Origin: an uncultured Verrucomicrobiota bacterium
Lineage (GTDB): Bacteria; Verrucomicrobiota; Verrucomicrobiia; Limisphaerales; UBA9464
Reading direction: 5' to 3'
DNA length: 64,000 nucleotides
NCBI GenBank assembly: GCA_903925515.1
Contig: CAIYFP010000056.1
Coordinates: 1-64,000, forward strand
Positions 42,245-49,671 of the stretch are shown here, piece by piece (within the stretch, counting starts at the first letter, position 1; each line of letters starts with the position of its first letter). The notes under the pieces are model-generated. The model saw nothing but the letters and a program-made list of their open reading frames with translations. It was not told where the DNA came from and searched no databases. A program made the translations under genes and the position numbers.

Positions 42245-43090
42245 TCAAGTCACGCCGCTCCGGGGGCGTCGCGCCCGGAGCTGTTCCACGCGGTCATAGG
42301 GGAGGCGCACGCGACCGATCAAGGGCTCCAGCTTCGCCATGCCATGGCAATCCGAGCCTCCCGTCGCCACCAGCCCGGCGCGGCATGCCATCCCCTCGTA
42401 GCGCGCCGCGTCGGACGCCGAGTGCCGCGTATGCCAGCATTCGACGCCGTCCATGCCCCGCGAAAGGACGCGCCCCACCAGCCCGTCGTCCCGGTACAAG
42501 GCCGGGTGCGCCAACACCGCCACGCCACCGGCGTCGCGGATGAGCCCCACCGCCTCGTCCACCGTCATCCGAGCCTTGGGGACCCAGCCCGCGCGCCCCT
42601 TCTTGAGATACTTGTCGAAGGCATCGTCGTAGTCCGACGCATGGCCGGCCGCGACCAAGGCCCTTGCGACGTGCGGCCGGCCGGGCGCCGAGCAATTGGC
42701 CACGGCCCGAACCGCCTCCAGCTCCATGGGGACGCCGGCCCGCCTCAACGAGGCCACCATTTCCTCGATGCGTTCCTGGCGAACCCTCTGGAACCGCGCC
42801 AGCTCGCTCCGGAGCCGGTCGTTCCCGGCGTCCAGCCAGTAGCCCAGCACGTGCACCTCCTTGCCTTCCGCGTCCGCGGTCAGCTCCGCGCCCGGCACGA
42901 ACTCCACGCCCGCCGCCGCCGCCGCCGCCGCCATCCGGGGGCAACCCTCCAAGGAGTCATGGTCCGTCAACGCCAGCACCCCAAGGCCTGCCTCCACGCC
43001 GCGCGCCACCACTTCCTCCGGGCTGAAGGTGCCGTCGGAGTAGAACGTGTGGAGATGAAGGTCCGCGCTCTTCACGAGGCCCGTCGTCAC
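42245..43090 (-). CDS. PHP-domain phosphoesterase (RNase AM/TrpH-like)
   Basis: A 281-residue metal-dependent phosphoesterase of the PHP family; relatives remove 5'-nucleotides from RNA or hydrolyse 3',5'-bisphosphates. Metal-binding motifs: SADLHLHTFYSDGTFSPEE (H-x-H), LALTDHDSLEGCP, a family Glu/His further on in FVPGAELTADAEGKEVHVLG, VAVLAHPALYRDD and a final TGGSDCHG. A run of seven Ala (MAAAAAAAG) is encoded by a CCG microsatellite. The start is GTG at 43090, overlapping the nusB stop (GTGA), so it is translationally coupled to nusB. Confidence 0.92.
   Translation of the reverse strand: MTTGLVKSADLHLHTFYSDGTFSPEEVVARGVEAGLGVLALTDHDSLEGCPRMAAAAAAAGVEFVPGAELTADAEGKEVHVLGYWLDAGNDRLRSELARFQRVRQERIEEMVASLRRAGVPMELEAVRAVANCSAPGRPHVARALVAAGHASDYDDAFDKYLKKGRAGWVPKARMTVDEAVGLIRDAGGVAVLAHPALYRDDGLVGRVLSRGMDGVECWHTRHSASDAARYEGMACRAGLVATGGSDCHGMAKLEPLIGRVRLPYDRVEQLRARRPRSGVT
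42910..42932. repeat. CCG trinucleotide microsatellite inside the PHP gene
   Basis: A 23-base run of CCG units encodes seven alanines on the minus strand. Such runs can change length by slippage in steps of one residue without a frameshift. Confidence 0.95.
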
Positions 43091-43599
43091 GGCAACGGGG
43101 TGTCCTTGGCGGTCCGCGCCGGGCGCAGGATCTCGGCGCGCACCTTGTCGAGGATGCCGTTCACGAACTTGCCGCTCTCATGGGTGGAAAACTTCTTGGC
43201 GATGTCCACGGCCTCGTTGATCGACACCACCGGCGGGATGTCGTCCCGGTGCAGCATCTCGTGGATCGCGAGGCGCAGGATGTTGCGATCCACGACGGCC
43301 ATCCGGTGCAGGTCCCAGTTCTTCGTGTGGCGCCGGATGACCTCGTCGAGGACCTCCCGGTGCTGCAACACGCCCCGGACCAGCTTGTCCGCGAACAGGC
43401 GCGTGGCCGTGTCCTCGGCGGTGGGCGGGCCCAACTCCACCTTTTCGCCCCATGTAGGCCCCGCCGCCTCCACCGCCGCGTTCAACCGCGTGTTGCTCCA
43501 GAACACCTCCAGCGCCGGATCGAGGTCCGACGCCGGGCTCACGTCATGCTGGAACAAAAATTGAACAGCCCGCTCCCGGGCTTCCCGCCGCTTGCGCAT
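43087..43599 (-). CDS. nusB: Transcription antitermination factor NusB
   Basis: RNA-binding antitermination factor acting on rRNA operons with NusA, NusE and NusG. The 170-residue protein has the family opener RREARERAVQFLFQHDVSPA, then LFADKLVRGVLQHREVLDEV, and the C-terminal helices VVDRNILRLAIHEMLHRDDI and PPVVSINEAVDIAKKFSTHE, plus SGKFVNGILDKVRAEI. ATG 43599 matches the conserved start and overlaps the arsR stop (ATGA). Its own stop overlaps the GTG of the PHP gene. An insertion of about 15 residues (EAAGPTWGEKVELGPPTAED) follows the first helix. Confidence 0.95.
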   Translation of the reverse strand: MRKRREARERAVQFLFQHDVSPASDLDPALEVFWSNTRLNAAVEAAGPTWGEKVELGPPTAEDTATRLFADKLVRGVLQHREVLDEVIRRHTKNWDLHRMAVVDRNILRLAIHEMLHRDDIPPVVSINEAVDIAKKFSTHESGKFVNGILDKVRAEILRPARTAKDTPLP

Positions 43600-44009
43600 C
43601 AGGCGCGTAGCTTGCGCCCCGGCTTCCCCCGCTGGGAAGGCGATTCTTGGACCGGCGCCGGCGCCAGCGCCTCCGAGGCCCGCTCGTGCCCCCTCCGAAC
43701 CATGTCGCACACCACCTTGCAAAGCTCCGGGAGGGCGGGGTCGGCAAGGCTGTAGAGCACCTGCAGGCCCTCCTTCCGGCGCCGCAGGATGCCCGCGTCC
43801 ACCAGCACCTGCAGGTGCCTTGATGCGTTGGCCTGCCCGAGCCCGGCCTCCTCGCCGAGGGCACCGGCCCCCTTCTCGCCCGACATCGCTGCCCTGACCA
43901 GCTTCAGCCGGCTGGGCTCGCCCAGCGCCCGGAACCTTGAAGCCACCATCACGAGGGCCTCCTCCGACATCCCGCGCGGGTCCAGCCCGCCCCGATCGCT
44001 CGCCTTCAT
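43599..44009 (-). CDS. ArsR-family winged-helix repressor
   Basis: A 136-residue regulator with an ArsR/SmtB winged helix: FRALGEPSRLKLVRAAMSGE, then the recognition helix region GLGQANASRHLQVLVDAGIL and wing RRRKEGLQVLYSLADP, followed by the dimer helix LPELCKVVCDMVRRG. A Cys in the last helix is the only conspicuous thiol; no ELCVCD-type arsenic site is present. Start 44009 (MKASDRGG) lies about 10 bases after a predicted transcription start; 43970 (MSEEALVMV) is an alternative. It is divergent from an efflux cluster and overlaps nusB downstream, so it may control both directions. Confidence 0.9.
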   Translation of the reverse strand: MKASDRGGLDPRGMSEEALVMVASRFRALGEPSRLKLVRAAMSGEKGAGALGEEAGLGQANASRHLQVLVDAGILRRRKEGLQVLYSLADPALPELCKVVCDMVRRGHERASEALAPAPVQESPSQRGKPGRKLRA

Positions 44010-44025
44010 CTTTTGCTTGCAGCCT

Positions 44026-44054
44026 TTAATATTACTGGATAGTGAAATAGTCAA
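44026..44054 (-). promoter_or_regulatory. Sigma-70-type promoter for arsR-nusB-PHP-ftsY
   Basis: Reading the minus strand, TTGACT (44054-44049) and TATTAA (44031-44026) are separated by exactly 17 bases. The patch is strikingly AT-rich in a GC-rich genome and ends 17 bases before the arsR ATG. Imperfect dyads in it (ATTACT...AGTCAAT) could be the operator of ArsR itself and of the divergent efflux genes. Confidence 0.65.
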
Positions 44055-44112
44055 TAATTCAGTGAACAACGCGCCCGTCGCCGCGGTCCACCCCGCACAT
44101 CGTCAACATCTC

Positions 44113-44343
44113 ATGAACACCGAGAACATCATCCGCGCCCTCGCGGGCTCCCTCGTCCTCCTCTCCCTCGCCCTCGCAAGGCTCGTCCATCCCAACTTCC
44201 TGCTCCTCGCCGCCTTCGTCGGCCTCAACCTCCTCCAGTCCGCCTTCACCGGCCTTTGCCCCGCCGAGTCCGTCATCCGCAGGTTCCGCCGCACCCCGCC
44301 CGCGCCCGCGCCCCCGTGCTGCACGAAGGACCCCGTGCCCTGA
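44113..44343 (+). CDS. DUF2892-type small inner membrane protein
   Basis: A 76-residue protein with two hydrophobic helices: IIRALAGSLVLLSLALARLV and NFLLLAAFVGLNLLQSAFTG, followed by LCPAESVIRRF. This matches the DUF2892/YgaP transmembrane domain, which often occurs with ArsR regulators and thiol or metal stress genes. It ends with two adjacent cysteines (PPCCTKD), which could bind metal. It is the first gene on the plus strand opposite arsR, and the efflux adaptor gene starts 13 bases later. Confidence 0.85.
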   Translation: MNTENIIRALAGSLVLLSLALARLVHPNFLLLAAFVGLNLLQSAFTGLCPAESVIRRFRRTPPAPAPPCCTKDPVP

Positions 44344-44356
44344 GCGGAGCCCCCCC

Positions 44357-45379
44357 ATGCGCGCCCTCGCCTTCATCCTCCCGGCCCCGCTTCTCGTCCT
44401 CCTCGCGGGCTGCCACGAGCCCTCCCATCCCCTGCCCCGGCCACCCCTGCCGGCCCAGCGCGTCAAGCTGGCCATGGCCTCCACCAACGCATGGATCGCC
44501 TCCGAGGCCGTCCTCGGCACCGTTCGTCCCCGCCTCCGCGCGACCGTCGAGGCCAAGGCTGCCGGCCGCATCGAGTCCTTCCCGGCGGTTCCCGGGCAAC
44601 GCGTGCAGCCCGGCGACCTCCTCGCCCTCCTTGACTCGCGCGAGCCGCGCGCCCGCCTCGACTCCGCCCGCGCGACCGCCGACCAAGCCCGGCGCGACCG
44701 CGACCGCGTCGCACGGCTTGTAGGCCAAGGCGCGGCAACCCCGGCCGAGCTCGACGCCGTGGATGCTCGCCTTCGCGTCGCCGAGGCCGCCGTGTCGGAG
44801 GCCGAGACGATGCTCGGGCACGCCCGGGTCACCGCCCCTTTTGCGGGCACCATCACCCGCAAGCACGCCGACGTGGGCGACCTTGCCACGCCGGGCAGGC
44901 CGCTGGTCGAGCTCGAGGACCCATCGCGGCTTCGCCTTGAGGCGGATGTCCCGGAGGCGCTGGTTGCAAGCGTCCCACTTGGGAGCCGCATGGTGGTCCA
45001 TGCCGGCGCCGACACCCGGCCCATCGACGCCACCGTCTCCGAGGTCGCGCCGGTCGCGGACTCCATCAGCCGAACCCACCTTGTGAAGCTCGACCTCCCG
45101 CCCCTGCCGGGGCTGCGGTCCGGACAATTTGGCCGCGTCGCGGTTCCCTCGGGCGCGGCGGACGTGCTGCACGTTCCCCGTGCGGCCCTGTTGCGCCGCG
45201 GACAGCTTGAGTTTGTCATGGTGGCCGACCGGGGCGTCGCCCGGCTGCGCCTCGTGCGCTCGGGCATGCAAGACTCCGGCCGGGTCGCCCTGCTTTCGGG
45301 CCTCGCCGTCGGCGAGCAGGTTGTGGTCTCCGGGCTGGACAACCTCCGTGACGGCCAACCGGTGGAGGTTGAGCCGTGA
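44357..45379 (+). CDS. RND efflux periplasmic adaptor (membrane fusion) lipoprotein
   Basis: A 340-residue membrane-fusion protein linking an RND pump to an outer-membrane channel. The lipobox LLVLLAGC places the lipidated Cys at residue 19. Order of domains: barrel-sandwich start (LRATVEAKAAGRIESFPAVP, PGQRVQPGDLLALLDSREPR), alpha-hairpin (residues about 95-145), lipoyl return (ARVTAPFAGTITRKHADVGD), and beta-barrel and membrane-proximal parts (LRSGQFGRVAVPSGAADVLH). The stop overlaps the GTG start of the RND gene (GTGA), showing coupled translation. Confidence 0.93.
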   Translation: MRALAFILPAPLLVLLAGCHEPSHPLPRPPLPAQRVKLAMASTNAWIASEAVLGTVRPRLRATVEAKAAGRIESFPAVPGQRVQPGDLLALLDSREPRARLDSARATADQARRDRDRVARLVGQGAATPAELDAVDARLRVAEAAVSEAETMLGHARVTAPFAGTITRKHADVGDLATPGRPLVELEDPSRLRLEADVPEALVASVPLGSRMVVHAGADTRPIDATVSEVAPVADSISRTHLVKLDLPPLPGLRSGQFGRVAVPSGAADVLHVPRAALLRRGQLEFVMVADRGVARLRLVRSGMQDSGRVALLSGLAVGEQVVVSGLDNLRDGQPVEVEP

Positions 45380-48300
45380 CGCCACCTTCCTCCGGGGACA
45401 CGCGGGCCGTTGCGGACGCCGGGCACGCCGGGATCGCCGGGCGCATCGCCGCCGCGTTCGTCCACTCGCCGCTCACGCCGCTCGTCGTGCTGGCCTCCGT
45501 GCTCCTTGGCGCGTTCGCCATCCTGATGCTGCCCCGGGAAGAGGAGCCCCAGATCAAGGTGCCGATGATCGACGTGATGGTGTCGATGCCCGGCTCGGAC
45601 GCCGCGGAGGTTGAGGAGCGCGCGACCCGGCCCATGGAAAAGCTCCTGTGGGAGATCGCGGGCGTCGAGTACCTCTACTCCCAGTCCCGCGAGGGCGAGG
45701 CGCTGGCCATCGTCCGCTTCAAGGTGGGTTCCGACCCCGACGCCAGCCTTGTGAAGGTGACCGAGAAGCTGCGTGCCAACCTCGACCGGATGCCGCACGG
45801 CGTGGCCTTCCCGATGGTCAAGCCCCGGTCCATCGACGACGTCCCGATCCTCGCGCTCACGTTTCACGGCCCGCGCCAGGATCCCCTCCAGCTCCGCCGC
45901 CTCGTCGCCCAGGTGGACGACGCCGTGAAGCAGGTGCCCCTCGTGGCCGAGACGTCCGTCATCGGCGGCGCAAGGCGGGTTCTTCGCATCGACATCGACC
46001 CCGTGCGCCTTGCGTCGCGCGGCCTGACCCCGGCGGGGCTCGTCCCCATGCTCCGCCAAGCCAACCGTCGCCTCCACGGCGGGGACCTCACGTCGGCCAA
46101 CCAGTCCATCGTCGTCGAGACCGGCTCCTTCCTTCGCGACGCCGAGGACGTCGGCAACGTCGTCGTGGGCGTTGCCTCGGGTCGCCCCACCTACCTTCGC
46201 GAGGTGGCCCGCATCGAGGACAGGCCCGAAGAGCCGTCCAGCTACGTCCTCTTCGGCAGGGGCGCCCATGCCGGGGGCGAGGACACGCCCGAGGAGCCCG
46301 CCGTGACCTTGTCGGTCGCCAAGCGTCCCGGGGCCAACGCCATCGCCGTCGCCCGAGACGTGCTCGCCAAGGTCGAGGCGCTGAAGGGCGTGATCATTCC
46401 ATCGGACGTCACCGTCTCCGTGACGCGCCACTACGGAGAGACGGCGGCGGAGAAGTCCGACGAGCTGTTGCTGCACATGGGCCTGGCCATCGTGAGCGTG
46501 TCGCTGCTGGTCTGGCTTGCGTTGGGCTGGCGCGAGTCCGGCATCGTGGCCGTCGCCATTCCCGCCACGCTGGCCCTCACCCTCCTCGTCTTCCACCTCA
46601 AGGGCTTCACCCTCAACCGCATCACCCTGTTCGCCCTGATCTTCAGCATCGGCATCCTCGTGGACGACGCGATCGTCGTCGTCGAGAACATCGTCCGTCA
46701 CTTTCACCTCCCGCGGAACGCCGGTCGCCCGTGGGCCGGCATCGCGGTCGAGGCCGTGGGCGAGGTTGGCAACCCCACCATCCTTGCGACGTTCGCGGTC
46801 ATCGCGGCGGTGCTTCCCATGGCGTTCGTGGGAGGCCTGATGGGCCCGTACATGCGGCCCATCCCCGTGGGCGCCAGCGCGGCCATGTTCTGGTCGCTGC
46901 TGGTGGCCTTCGTGGTGACGCCATGGGCCAGCATCCGGATGCTTCGCTGGTTCAAGGGCGAGGCCCGGCTCGCAAGGCAACACCAGTCCGGCCACGGCCA
47001 TGACGACGCATTGACCCGGCTCTATCGCCGCGTGATGGGCCCGCTGCTTTCCCGTCCAGCATGGAGATGGGCCTTCCTCGCCGGCATCGCCGTCCTCCTC
47101 CTTGCCGCGTTTGCCTCCGTCGGATCGGGCTGGGTGAAGGTCAAGATGTTGCCCTTCGACAACAAGTCGGAGTTCCAGGTCATCCTGAACATGCCCGAGG
47201 GCTCCTCCCTCGAGCAGACGGCCGAGGTCGCGCGCAAGATGGCGCGAGTCCTTCGCGGCGAGCCCGAGGTCACGGACTATCAGGTCTATGTCGGGTTGGC
47301 CTCCCCCTTCAACTTCAACGGGCTTGTTCGCCACTACTTCCTGCGCCGCGGCCCTGGGGTTGCCGACATCCAGGTCAACCTGCGCCCCAAGCACCAGCGC
47401 AAGGCCCAGAGCCACGACATCGCGCGGCGCATCCGCCCCGCGCTCGCGGCCATCGCCATGGCACACGGCGCGCGCCTCGCCGTCGCCGAGGTCCCGCCGG
47501 GCCCGCCCGTGCTCCAGACGCTCGTCGCCGAGATCTACGGCCCCACCGACGCCGCACGCTCCCGTCTCGCCTCCGGGATCCGCTCGATCTTCGAGTCCAC
47601 CCCGGGCGTGGTGGACGTGGATGCCTACGTCGAGGCCGACCAGCCCAAGGCCCGCGTCGTCATCGACAAGGAGAAGGCCGCCCTGCACGGCATCAGCGCC
47701 GAGGCCATCGCACGTTCCGTCCGCATCGCCGTGGGCGGGGAGTCCATCGACCTCCTCCATGTGCCCCACGAGAAGGAGGACGTGAACCTCGTGCTCCAGC
47801 TCCCGCGCGAGCACCGTTCCCGGCCCGAGGACATCCTCGCGATCCGGGTTCGCAGCGGCGACGGCAACGCCCTGCCCGAGCCCGGTCCCGGCTCCGGCAC
47901 GGGCGGTGCCGGCATGGTTCCCCTGCGCGAGCTGGTCCGGGTTGAGCACGTCGTGGCCGACAAGACCCGGCATCGGAAGAACCTGATGCCGGTGACCTAC
48001 GTGGTGGGCGACGTGGCGGGGGCCATCGAGAGCCCGGTATACGCGATCGCGGAGATGAACCGTCGCATCAAGGCCCTGCCGGGAAGCCCGGAGATCCACA
48101 ACGCGGCCATGCCCGTGTCCGACGCCGTCCCGTCCATGAAGTGGGACGGCGAATGGCACATCACCCTCGAGGTCTTCCGCGACCTTGGCCTCGCGTTCGC
48201 GGCCGTGCTGGTCCTCATCTACGTGCTCATGGTGGGGTGGTTCGGCTCGTTCATCACCCCGTTGGTCGTGATGGCGGCCATCCCGTTCTCCCTCGTCGGG

Positions 48301-48660
48301 ATCCTGCCGGCGCACGGGCTGATGGGGGCGTTCTTCACCGCCACCTCCATGATCGGCTTCATGGCCGGCGCGGGCATCGTGGTCCGCAATTCCATCATCC
48401 TCGTCGATTTCATCGAGCTGGGCCTCCGCGACGGCATGACGCTGGCCAACGCGGTCGTGGAGGCCGGCGCGGTTCGGTTCCGCCCGATGGTCCTGACGGC
48501 CGCGGCGGTCGTGGCAGGCGCGGCCGTCATCCTTGCCGACCCCATTTTCCAAGGGCTCGCCATCGCGCTCATGGCTGGCGAGATCGCCTCCCTCCTCATT
48601 AGCCGCATGGCCGTGCCCGTGCTCTACTTCATGGTCCAGCGCCGGCGACCCGCGCCTTGA
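45376..48660 (+). CDS. RND-family efflux pump, inner membrane transporter
   Basis: A 1094-residue proton-driven exporter of the AcrB/CusA superfamily with twelve membrane helices and two large periplasmic loops. First TM: SPLTPLVVLASVLLGAFAIL. Opener PREEEPQIKVPMIDVMVSMP resembles the P..EFP..... motif. The proton-relay Asp pair lies in TM4 (FSIGILVDDAIVVVENIVRH). The C-terminal half repeats this plan (ITLEVFRDLGLAFAAVLVLI, GFMAGAGIVVRNSIILVDFI), where the second half lacks the DD pair as expected. CusA-type methionine triads are not obvious, so metal and organic substrates remain open. The start is GTG 45376. No outer-membrane channel gene follows. Confidence 0.94.
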   Translation: MTPPSSGDTRAVADAGHAGIAGRIAAAFVHSPLTPLVVLASVLLGAFAILMLPREEEPQIKVPMIDVMVSMPGSDAAEVEERATRPMEKLLWEIAGVEYLYSQSREGEALAIVRFKVGSDPDASLVKVTEKLRANLDRMPHGVAFPMVKPRSIDDVPILALTFHGPRQDPLQLRRLVAQVDDAVKQVPLVAETSVIGGARRVLRIDIDPVRLASRGLTPAGLVPMLRQANRRLHGGDLTSANQSIVVETGSFLRDAEDVGNVVVGVASGRPTYLREVARIEDRPEEPSSYVLFGRGAHAGGEDTPEEPAVTLSVAKRPGANAIAVARDVLAKVEALKGVIIPSDVTVSVTRHYGETAAEKSDELLLHMGLAIVSVSLLVWLALGWRESGIVAVAIPATLALTLLVFHLKGFTLNRITLFALIFSIGILVDDAIVVVENIVRHFHLPRNAGRPWAGIAVEAVGEVGNPTILATFAVIAAVLPMAFVGGLMGPYMRPIPVGASAAMFWSLLVAFVVTPWASIRMLRWFKGEARLARQHQSGHGHDDALTRLYRRVMGPLLSRPAWRWAFLAGIAVLLLAAFASVGSGWVKVKMLPFDNKSEFQVILNMPEGSSLEQTAEVARKMARVLRGEPEVTDYQVYVGLASPFNFNGLVRHYFLRRGPGVADIQVNLRPKHQRKAQSHDIARRIRPALAAIAMAHGARLAVAEVPPGPPVLQTLVAEIYGPTDAARSRLASGIRSIFESTPGVVDVDAYVEADQPKARVVIDKEKAALHGISAEAIARSVRIAVGGESIDLLHVPHEKEDVNLVLQLPREHRSRPEDILAIRVRSGDGNALPEPGPGSGTGGAGMVPLRELVRVEHVVADKTRHRKNLMPVTYVVGDVAGAIESPVYAIAEMNRRIKALPGSPEIHNAAMPVSDAVPSMKWDGEWHITLEVFRDLGLAFAAVLVLIYVLMVGWFGSFITPLVVMAAIPFSLVGILPAHGLMGAFFTATSMIGFMAGAGIVVRNSIILVDFIELGLRDGMTLANAVVEAGAVRFRPMVLTAAAVVAGAAVILADPIFQGLAIALMAGEIASLLISRMAVPVLYFMVQRRRPAP

Positions 48661-48690
48661 TCGTGGGCGGGCCATCGCCAGAGTGGCCCT

Positions 48691-49638
48691 GTGCAGGCGC
48701 GCTCGCATCCGTCCCCTCCATGGTTTCTGGCACTCGGCCTCCTCACGATCCTCGTCGCCCTCCTCGCCGGCTGCGGCCCGAAGGAGTATGAAGTCACGGG
48801 GGTCATCAAGGAGGTCCGGCCGGCCGGGCCCGACGTCGTCGTCCGGCACGACGCCATCCCGGGCTACATGGAGGCCATGACGATGCCCTTTCCCGTGCGC
48901 GACGCCTCGCTGCTGACCCCGCTGCAACCGGGCGACGCCGTGAGGTTCCGCCTCTCCGTGACGCGCGCGGAGTCATGGTCCGACCGCTTCGTGGTGACTG
49001 CGAAGGCCACGAACGCCGCGCCCGGGGCGGTGCCCGCGCCCGCGCCGGAGAAGCCCGCCGTGCTGAACGACCCCTCGGGCGTGTCGTTCTACAAGGACGT
49101 GCCCGAGCTGAAGGTGGGCGACCCCTTGCCGACCTACGTGCTGACCAACCATGACGGCCGACGCTTCGCCACCGACGACTTCCGGGGCCGGGTCCTCGTG
49201 CTCAACTTCATCTTCACCCGTTGCCCGCTGCCGGACTTCTGCCCGCGCGAGTCCATGAACATGGCCTCCACGATCCGCCGGCTCCGGCGCGACGGACCCA
49301 CCAACTTCCATGTCGTCTCGGTGACCTTCGATCCCGAGCACGACACGCCCGGCGTGCTCGCGGCCTACGGCAGGCGGTACGACCACAACCCCGCCGACTG
49401 GACGTTCGCCACGGGTTCCTTCGACTCCATCCAGCCGTTGGGCAGCCACTTCGGGCTCTACTTCAGCCGCGCCGTCACCCCCGACAACATGAACCACAAC
49501 CTCCGCACCGTGGTGATTCGTCCCGACGGGAAGGTCGCGGACATCATCATGGGCAACCGCTGGACGCCCGGCCAGCTGGCCGAGTCCGTGGCGTCCGCGC
49601 TGGCTCCCGCCGCATCCCTCCAGCCCGCCAACCCGTAG
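48691..49638 (+). CDS. Copper-binding (CusF-like) / SCO1-SenC fusion lipoprotein
   Basis: A 315-residue lipoprotein (LLTILVALLAGC, Cys 28; GTG start at 48691). The first domain resembles CusF-like copper-binding modules: VTGVIKEVRPAGPDVVVRHD then AIPGYMEAMTMPFPVRDASL. The second is a SCO1/SenC thioredoxin-like domain: DVPELKVGDPLPTYVLTNHD, VLVLNFIFTRCPLPDFCPRE, VVSVTFDPEHDTPGVLAAYG, and a NHNLRTVVIRPDG strand with the copper His. The cysteines are spaced CxxxxxC, unlike the CxxxC of classical Sco. It probably handles copper for cytochrome oxidase assembly or detoxification, following the efflux genes by 30 bases. Confidence 0.9.
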   Translation: MQARSHPSPPWFLALGLLTILVALLAGCGPKEYEVTGVIKEVRPAGPDVVVRHDAIPGYMEAMTMPFPVRDASLLTPLQPGDAVRFRLSVTRAESWSDRFVVTAKATNAAPGAVPAPAPEKPAVLNDPSGVSFYKDVPELKVGDPLPTYVLTNHDGRRFATDDFRGRVLVLNFIFTRCPLPDFCPRESMNMASTIRRLRRDGPTNFHVVSVTFDPEHDTPGVLAAYGRRYDHNPADWTFATGSFDSIQPLGSHFGLYFSRAVTPDNMNHNLRTVVIRPDGKVADIIMGNRWTPGQLAESVASALAPAASLQPANP

Positions 49639-49671
49639 CAGGGCCACGCCGCCGCACGACGCTTCCCGGAC

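Noticed and set aside
38360..43564. Plus-strand open frame of over 1700 codons opposite acs, ftsY, PHP and nusB
   Set aside because: It is the antisense shadow of well-supported conserved genes, rich in Arg, His, Pro and Gly with no recognisable domain.
44059..48927. Minus-strand open frame of over 1600 codons opposite the RND genes
   Set aside because: Composition is repetitive His/Glu/Asp/Gly as expected for the complement of C-rich third codons; the plus-strand RND proteins are unambiguous.
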